Below are positions 39,490 to 44,640 of a DNA stretch of 44,640 nucleotides, piece by piece (position 1 is the first letter of the stretch; each line of letters starts with the position of its first letter). The notes below the pieces were generated by a model. The model had not been told where the DNA came from. It was given only the letters and a program-made list of their open reading frames with translations, and did no database searches. This stretch comes from Verrucomicrobiales bacterium (GTDB lineage Bacteria > Verrucomicrobiota > Verrucomicrobiia > Verrucomicrobiales > V1-33): the NCBI GenBank assembly GCA_947460575.1, contig CANHIJ010000018.1, positions 1 to 44,640 of the forward strand, read 5' to 3'. The position numbers were made by a program, and so were the translations under genes.

Positions 39490-40803
39490 TCAGGGGAGGG
39501 GCAGCGCGGCGCGGAGGACGCCGAGCAGAGCGCAGAGCGCCATGAGCGGGAGGAGGGAGATTTTGGTGCGGCGGAGGGCGAGAAAGCAGGCGGGGGCGAG
39601 TACGGCGATGAAGGGGTCGAATGCTCCGCCCGGCAGGGGGTAGAGGGCCTTGCTCGCAAAGGTGGTGCCGAGGTGGAGGATGACGCCGACTACCGCGGCG
39701 GTGATGGCGGCGAGGGCGGCGCTGAGGGCGGGTCGCTGGTGGAGTTGGCCCACGTGGGGGGCGCCCAGGAAGACCCAGAGGAAACAGGGGGCGAAGGTTG
39801 CCCAGGTAGTTAGGAAAGCGCCGAGGGTGGCGGCGCCGAGGGCGCTGAGGGGGCCGGGGTGTTGCCAGCCGCCGACAAAGCCGACGAATTGCAGTACCAT
39901 GATGAGGGGGCCGGGAGTGGTCTCGGCCAGCGCCAGGCCGCTCATCATTTGGCTGTGGCTGAGCCAATGATAGTGTTCTACGGCTTGCTGGGCGACATAG
40001 GGGAGCACCGCGTAGGCGCCCCCGAAGGTGACGAGGGCGGCCTGGCTAAAAAAGACGCCCTGTTGGAAGGCGGTGCTGTGCCAGCCCTGCCAAAGCCCGG
40101 CGGCGAGGATGGGAGTCCACCAGAGGGAAAGGCTGAGCGCGAGGATGCGGGCGCTGCGCTGGGGGCTGGGCGCGGTGGCGGGCCGGAGGACCAGGGAGGG
40201 GGCGCTGCTGGCGCTGGGCTTGCCGCGGTGGCCGCTGGCGGGGAATTGTTGGGGGAAGCAGCGGTGACCGATCCCGCCCGCTAGGGCGGCGGCGAGGAGA
40301 ATCAGGATGAATGAGACCTTGCCGGTGCTGAGGGCGGCGAAGGAGAATCCTGCGAGGGCCCAAAGCGACGGGCTGCGCAGGGCTTGGCGGCCGATGCGCC
40401 AGACGGCGTCGGCTACGGCGGCGATGACAGCGGCGGTGAGGCCGTGAAAGAGGCCCGCCAGCCAAGGGAGGTGGCCCCCGGCCATATAGAGCCAGCTCAG
40501 GCCTAGCAGAATAGCCGCGGAGGGCAGCACGAAGAGGGCTCCGGCGGCGAGCCCGCCGCGCCAACCGTGGAGGCGCCAGCCCAGGTAGGTGGCGAGCTGT
40601 TGGGCCTCGGGGCCGGGGAGGAGCATGCAGAAGTTGAGCGCTTCCATGAAGTGCTGATGGCTGAACCAGCGGCGCTGTTCTACCAATTCACGGTGCAGCA
40701 GGGCGATCTGGCCCGCGGGCCCGCCGAAGCTGATCCAGCCGAGCCGCAGCCAATAGCGCAGGGCTTCGCGGAAGGAGGGGTGGGCGGGCGGCAGTTCTGG
40801 CAT
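39490..40803 (-). CDS. chrA: Chromate transporter (CHR family, two-domain form)
   Basis: A 437-residue membrane protein with two homologous CHR halves. The first has WISFGGPAGQIALLHRELVE, LNFCMLLPGPEAQQLATYLG and a following GWRGGLAAGALFVLPS. The second has TFGGAYAVLPYVAQQAVEHY, GLALAETTPGPLIMVLQFVG and FLTTWATFAPCFLWVF. FGG and PGP motifs in both halves are the family signature. ChrA exports chromate using proton motive force, and long two-domain forms as here are the best studied. A hydrophilic linker (HRGKPSASSAPSLVL, about 190-215) joins the halves. It is divergent from xseA. A role in chromate resistance is likely but not certain, since some CHR proteins move other anions. Confidence 0.93.
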   Translation of the reverse strand: MPELPPAHPSFREALRYWLRLGWISFGGPAGQIALLHRELVEQRRWFSHQHFMEALNFCMLLPGPEAQQLATYLGWRLHGWRGGLAAGALFVLPSAAILLGLSWLYMAGGHLPWLAGLFHGLTAAVIAAVADAVWRIGRQALRSPSLWALAGFSFAALSTGKVSFILILLAAALAGGIGHRCFPQQFPASGHRGKPSASSAPSLVLRPATAPSPQRSARILALSLSLWWTPILAAGLWQGWHSTAFQQGVFFSQAALVTFGGAYAVLPYVAQQAVEHYHWLSHSQMMSGLALAETTPGPLIMVLQFVGFVGGWQHPGPLSALGAATLGAFLTTWATFAPCFLWVFLGAPHVGQLHQRPALSAALAAITAAVVGVILHLGTTFASKALYPLPGGAFDPFIAVLAPACFLALRRTKISLLPLMALCALLGVLRAALPLP

Positions 40804-40947
40804 GGGAGAGGCCTAGCGGCAGCTGGCGAGGGGCGCATGGGAAAAAATCGGAAGCCGCGCGCGGGGAGTTGGGCGGGGCGGGCGCTCCGTTGCATCCGCG
40901 GCGGGGGTGGTGAAGGGATCGGGAAGCCACTGACAACTTCCTCATTT

Positions 40948-42342
40948 ATGGACCTTTTTGATTCCACTCCTGCCTCTCGGCGCAAGACTAGGCCTGCGGC
41001 TGGGGAGGAACGGGTGGAAAGCGTGACCCAGTTGACGCGCCGCATCAAAGATCTGCTCGAAAGCGGGGTGGGAGCGGTGTGGGTCGGGGGAGAGGTGAGC
41101 AACCACCGGAGGCAGGCGAGTGGGCACCACTATTTTACGTTAAAAGATGCGGGGGCCCAGTTGGCCTGCGTGTTGTTCAAAGGGAATGCCGGGGGGATGG
41201 CGGCCCCCTTGGGCGATGGGATGGCGGTGCAGCTTTTTGGCGATGTCTCGGTGTACGAGTTGCGCGGGCAATACCAAATGATTGTGCGGCAGGTGCGGCA
41301 GGCGGGGGTGGGGGCCTTGCAGGCCAAGTTTGAGGCTTTGAAGCGAAGGCTCTTGGAGGAGGGGCTTTTTGATCAGGAGCGGAAGCGGGAAATCCCCCGG
41401 TTTCCCCTAACGGTGGCGCTGGTGACCTCGCCCACCGGGGCCGTTCTGCAAGACATGCTCAACGTGCTGCAGCGCCGCGCCCCGTGGCTGCGGGTGTTGG
41501 TGTATCCGGTCCGGGTGCAGGGCGCGGGAGCCGCCGAGGAAATCGCGGAAGCGCTGGCTTTTCTGAGCCGGGCGGAGGGGGGGAGACCGCGGGCCGACAC
41601 AGTAGTGGTGGCGCGGGGCGGGGGGAGTTTGGAGGACTTGTGGGCCTTTAATGAGGAGGTGGTGGCGCGGGCTATCGCGCAATGTGCGCTGCCGGTGATT
41701 TCGGCGGTGGGGCACGAGACGGATTTTACGATCGCCGATTTTGTGGCCGATATGCGGGCCCCCACACCGAGTGCGGCCGCGGAGTTGTTGGCGCCAGACG
41801 GGGCGGAATTGCGGGCCATGTTGCGCCAACAGGGCGCCACCCTAACGCGGCGCGTGCAGCAGGCGTTGCAGGGGTGGCAGCGGGAGCTGACGTTGATGCA
41901 GCGGGGGCCGCTGAGCCGCGGGGGCGAGCGGGTTCTGTTGCCGTGGCGGCAGCGGGTGGACGATGCCGAGGAGGAATTAAGCGACGCCGTGGCCGCGGCC
42001 CTGGCGGCCCATCGGCAGCGCCTTGAGGCCCTGGCCAACCGGCTGGAGCGGCGCCGCCCCGACCGAGTGCTGGCAGAGCGCCGCGCTGCCCTCGCGCTGT
42101 GCCGCGAGCGGCTGGAGTCGCGGGTGCAAGCCGCCGTGGCGCGGCGGAGCCATCAGTTAGAACAGTGCCGCAGGCAGCTGCATTCGCTCGGCCCGCAGGC
42201 GGTGCTGGCGCGGGGCTTTTCTTATACCCTCACGGCGGCGGGGAAGGTGGTGCGCGATGCCCAGGAATTGCATCCCGGTGAGGAATTTATCACCCAGTTA
42301 GGGCGCGGGCGGGTGCGGGGAGTCGTGCAGGCGGTGGAGTGA
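40948..42342 (+). CDS. xseA: Exodeoxyribonuclease VII large subunit
   Basis: A 464-residue protein. The N-terminal OB-fold contains VWVGGEVSNHRRQASGHHYF and LKDAGAQLACVLF; the catalytic region has VALVTSPTGAVLQDMLNVL, VVVARGGGSLEDLWAFN and ISAVGHETDFTIADFVADMR followed by APTPSAAAELL. A coiled-coil C-terminus (about 290-420) ends with LARGFSYTLTAAGKVV. With the small subunit XseB it degrades single-stranded DNA in both directions. XseB is not in this window, or is not recognisable. ATG 40948 is chosen because the longer frame from 40567 overlaps the divergent transporter gene; TTT precedes the ATG. It ends 15 bp from cysS, which is convergent. Confidence 0.96.
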   Translation: MDLFDSTPASRRKTRPAAGEERVESVTQLTRRIKDLLESGVGAVWVGGEVSNHRRQASGHHYFTLKDAGAQLACVLFKGNAGGMAAPLGDGMAVQLFGDVSVYELRGQYQMIVRQVRQAGVGALQAKFEALKRRLLEEGLFDQERKREIPRFPLTVALVTSPTGAVLQDMLNVLQRRAPWLRVLVYPVRVQGAGAAEEIAEALAFLSRAEGGRPRADTVVVARGGGSLEDLWAFNEEVVARAIAQCALPVISAVGHETDFTIADFVADMRAPTPSAAAELLAPDGAELRAMLRQQGATLTRRVQQALQGWQRELTLMQRGPLSRGGERVLLPWRQRVDDAEEELSDAVAAALAAHRQRLEALANRLERRRPDRVLAERRAALALCRERLESRVQAAVARRSHQLEQCRRQLHSLGPQAVLARGFSYTLTAAGKVVRDAQELHPGEEFITQLGRGRVRGVVQAVE

Positions 42343-42357
42343 GGGCGAGGGGCGGGC

Positions 42358-43767
42358 CTAGGCGGGGGCGAGGGTGTAATTTTCTCGGCCGTCCTTCATG
42401 GCCCAGCCGAGGGCCTCGATTTCGCCGCGCAGGCGGTCGGACTCAGTCCAATTTTTGGCGCTGCGGGCGGCCCAGCGAGCTTCCGCTAGGGCGCGAATGG
42501 GCTCGGGGACGCTGGGGGCGGCGGCGCTGGGGAGGGCGATGCCAAAGGCGGCGAGGAGGAGGTGGAGGCCCTGCCAGGCCGCTAGGGCTTGAGGTGGCGT
42601 TAGGGTGTCGGGCTTGAGCGACTTCAGGGCGGTGAAGAGGTGGCCGAGGGCTTCGGCGGTATTGAGGTCCTGGTGGAGCGCGGTCCAGGCGGCGGCGAAG
42701 GGGCCGGGGTCACGGCCGATCAGGGCGGGGTAGGCGGGCGGGTCTTCCTGGCCGCCGCGCTCCGCGAGGGCGCGCTCGGCCCGGGCAATTTTCGCGAGGG
42801 CCTGGCGGGCCCCGTCGAGGGAGTCGAAGGTGAAATTGAGTTGGGCCCGGTAGTGGGCCGCGGTGAGGACGTAGCGGACTTCTTCCGGGGAGTAGCCTTT
42901 GGCGGCAAGGTCGGCTAGGGTGTAGAGATTGCCCAGGCTCTTGCTCATTTTTTTCCCATCTACCAGGAGGTGGGTGATGTGAAACCAGTGGGCGGCGAAG
43001 CCGTGGTGGCCGCTGGCGGCGCAGCATTCGCTCTGGGCGATTTCGTTTTCGTGGTGGGGGAAAACCAGGTCGACCCCGCCGGAGTGGAGGTCGAAGGTGT
43101 CGCCGAGGTACTCCCGGATCATGGCCGAGCACTCCAGATGCCAGCCGGGCCGACCTTCGCCCCAGGGGGCAGGCCAGAAGTTAGGGCCGTCCTCGGGTTT
43201 GCGCGCCTTCCAGAGGGCAAAGTCCCCCAGGGTGTCCTTCTCATATTCGTCATCGGAAACGGAAGCCCCTGGTTTCAGCTCCCGTTCTTTGACGCGGGAG
43301 AGCCGTCCGTAATCGGGAAACGAGGTGATCTTGAAATACACCGAGCCATCCGGCGCGGCGTAGGCGTGGCCCTTGGCGATCAATTCCTCGATCATGCGCA
43401 CCTGGTGGGGAATGTGCGCCACCGCGCTGGGCTCAATGTGCGGCGGCAGGCAGTGCAGCGCGGTGCAGTCGGCGTGGAAGAGGCGGGTCCAGTGCTCGGT
43501 GAACTCAGCTAGGGATCGACCCTGTTCCTGGGAAACCCGGATCGTCTTGTCGTCCAAATCCGTTAGGTTCCGCACGTGCTTGGTCGAGGTGCCCCCCAGT
43601 TCCAGGACGCGGCGGAAGAGGTCTTGGAGGACGAAGGTCCGAAAATTCCCAATGTGAGCGGGTCCATAAACGGTGGGGCCGCAGGCATAGAAGCGGTAGG
43701 TTTTTCCATCGAGGGGCGCGAGCTCCCGCGGGGCGCGGGACAGGGTGTCGAAGAGAGATAGGGGCAT
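42358..43767 (-). CDS. cysS: Cysteinyl-tRNA synthetase
   Basis: A 469-residue class I aminoacyl-tRNA synthetase. YACGPTVYGPAHIGNFRTFV holds the zinc-binding Cys and the HIGN ATP motif; GWHLECSAMI gives another zinc ligand region; HENEIAQSE carries His-Glu ligands, and KMSKSLGN is the class I KMSKS loop. The C-terminal DALR-like domain ends with SDRLRGEIEALGWAMKDG. It charges tRNA-Cys in the cytoplasm and is essential. Length is normal. ATG 43767 is chosen because homology begins at PLSLFDTLSR; the frame extends to 43911 without support. It is convergent with xseA. Confidence 0.97.
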   Translation of the reverse strand: MPLSLFDTLSRAPRELAPLDGKTYRFYACGPTVYGPAHIGNFRTFVLQDLFRRVLELGGTSTKHVRNLTDLDDKTIRVSQEQGRSLAEFTEHWTRLFHADCTALHCLPPHIEPSAVAHIPHQVRMIEELIAKGHAYAAPDGSVYFKITSFPDYGRLSRVKERELKPGASVSDDEYEKDTLGDFALWKARKPEDGPNFWPAPWGEGRPGWHLECSAMIREYLGDTFDLHSGGVDLVFPHHENEIAQSECCAASGHHGFAAHWFHITHLLVDGKKMSKSLGNLYTLADLAAKGYSPEEVRYVLTAAHYRAQLNFTFDSLDGARQALAKIARAERALAERGGQEDPPAYPALIGRDPGPFAAAWTALHQDLNTAEALGHLFTALKSLKPDTLTPPQALAAWQGLHLLLAAFGIALPSAAAPSVPEPIRALAEARWAARSAKNWTESDRLRGEIEALGWAMKDGRENYTLAPA

Positions 43768-44068
43768 GGGGGAAAAGGGCAAGGCTCTGCGGAATAAACC
43801 GCAAAGTGCGCCGATGGCAACGGCGCGCGGGCCGAGCCCGGGCCGCCCATGATAGGCGATTCCAGCCGGGTTTGGGGGCGACTGAGCTGCGGCGGGGATG
43901 GCGCGCGGCAAGGGGGGAGGAGTTCGAAACGGGGGGAAGAAAACAACAGGTAGAATCGTGGTGCTTTCCCATGTTTCCCTGCGGAATGTTTAGCACCCCT
44001 ACGGCAAATTCTCCAGGCTGCCCCAAAACGGGATGAAATTTTAGGAAGGTTGGTCGGAATCAGAATAG
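43768..44068. other. Gene-free spacer upstream of cysS
   Basis: These 301 bp separate cysS from the stop of the acyltransferase gene, both on the minus strand. I see no credible gene, hairpin terminator or clear promoter box. Base composition falls towards the right (about 43930 on), where it becomes nearly balanced in AT and GC, leading into the lower-GC acyltransferase. It presumably holds the cysS promoter. Confidence 0.5.
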
Positions 44069-44640
44069 TCAGACGATCTGGCGCACCAGGGGGATGCGCA
44101 AAATAGTAGCGACTAGGCCAGCAGACAAGACTGACACCACAGCAATGTTGGTGGGAAGTCCTAATAGTACACCTTCTGGAGGAGCCCACTTTAGACTTCT
44201 TAAAACGGCAATCACCAAGGGATGACACAAATAGATGCCAAAAGACAAAGAACCTAGGGCCCGCAGACTCCAGGCTGCCCTGGGGGGGCATTTTACAGAG
44301 CGCAGCAAAACAAACGAGGAACAGGCCGCGATGGCGACGGCCGACTCACCATAGCCGAACCACTTCTCCGAGGGTTGTCCGCTTTGGCGCGCCGTCATCA
44401 CGGTTAAGGTTAAAGTCAAAATAAACGACAGTGAAAGCGCTGCGGCACATACTTTAATCACCGCTGGGCTCGCGCGCCAATTGCGCGCCAGGGCTCCCAG
44501 GGCAGCATAGCCCGTAAAGATCCACACATTGCCCGTGGGGATCCCCAAGTGAAAAGGCTGCCCAGACACCGCCGTCAGCAAGCGGTCTCCGAAAGGAATT
44601 AGGGAGCAAAGAATGAAAGTTAGAGCCGTAAAAAAGATCA
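44069..44640 (-). CDS. Acyltransferase 3 family membrane protein (5' end beyond window)
   Basis: The C-terminal 190 residues of a polytopic membrane protein; the frame stays open to the right edge (reading IFFTALTFILCSLIPFGDRL before position 44581), so the start is outside. Features of OafA/YrhL-type O-acyltransferases are visible: paired helices (VIKVCAAALSLSFILTLTLT), a loop with RQSGQPSEKWFGYGES, and SFGIYLCHPLVIAVLRSL, the family's conserved late helix with its His-Pro. These proteins acetylate polysaccharides at the inner membrane. Its GC content (about 50% by eye) is well below its neighbours, suggesting transfer from elsewhere. Possibly the edge of a second glycan-modification locus. 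Confidence 0.82.
   Translation of the reverse strand, partial: IFFTALTFILCSLIPFGDRLLTAVSGQPFHLGIPTGNVWIFTGYAALGALARNWRASPAVIKVCAAALSLSFILTLTLTVMTARQSGQPSEKWFGYGESAVAIAACSSFVLLRSVKCPPRAAWSLRALGSLSFGIYLCHPLVIAVLRSLKWAPPEGVLLGLPTNIAVVSVLSAGLVATILRIPLVRQIV

Noticed and set aside
1..44640. CRISPR arrays, insertion sequences, integrases, toxin-antitoxin and restriction genes
   Set aside because: None was found: no regularly spaced repeats, transposase or integrase motifs, or nuclease/antitoxin gene pairs were seen on either strand.

Overview
The window is high-GC bacterial DNA (mostly about 60-70% GC by eye) and fits best with the phylum Verrucomicrobiota. The clues are a planctomycete/verrucomicrobial-style ECF sigma factor, a large secreted lamin-tail-domain protein with the C-terminal module common in verrucomicrobial secreted proteins, a DUF3500 protein, and start codons that mostly lack Shine-Dalgarno sequences and often follow short T-rich tracts. 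The assignment is inferred; no rRNA or tRNA gene is present to confirm it.

Layout. (1) 0-2 kb: an ECF sigma factor on the minus strand, divergent from a GbsR/MarR-like regulator that is followed 5 bp later by a NusG/RfaH/UpxY-like antiterminator. (2) 2-22.8 kb: a plus-strand surface polysaccharide (O-antigen or capsule-like) locus. It holds UDP-galactopyranose mutase, a sugar aminotransferase, a Wzx-like flippase, a Wzy-like polymerase, four GT4-type glycosyltransferases, one possible GT-A-like protein and four methyltransferases including one FkbM. A compact heptose block (10600-14498) encodes HddA, a sugar epimerase, a fused HddC-GmhB and GmhA. Two GDP-mannose-dehydratase-like SDRs (19655-21735) follow. 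A strong bidirectional terminator at about 22.8 kb closes the locus. (3) 22.8-27.8 kb, minus strand: a DUF3500 protein and a 1,245-residue secreted protein with four lamin-tail-like repeats. (4) 27.8-31.1 kb: a putative Na+/H+ antiporter, a methyltransferase and a CDP-alcohol phosphatidyltransferase. (5) 31.5-37.0 kb: an overlapping three-gene envelope operon (TPR protein, secreted protein, membrane-anchored vWA protein). (6) 37.1-44.6 kb: a TMEM43-like membrane protein, a PhoD-like phosphatase, a chromate transporter, XseA, CysS, and the C-terminal part of a lower-GC acyltransferase running off the right edge.

How the genes may work together. The antiterminator gene precedes the long sugar operon. 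In the 161-bp gap before the first sugar gene lies GGGCGGTAGCCC, which contains the core of the enterobacterial ops element and can fold as a small hairpin. In the heptose block, GmhA, HddA, GmhB and HddC give the known route from sedoheptulose 7-phosphate to GDP-D-glycero-alpha-D-manno-heptose. With the dehydratase and the dehydratase-like reductase, the locus could make a GDP-6-deoxy-heptose for a methylated, galactofuranose-containing glycan. No initiating phosphoglycosyltransferase and no Wza/Wzc-type export gene is visible, so those steps must be encoded elsewhere.

At larger scale the plus strand is G-rich over most of the window whichever way the genes point, but it is C-rich at about 2.0-4.5 kb and 27.8-35.9 kb, which suggests inverted or imported segments.
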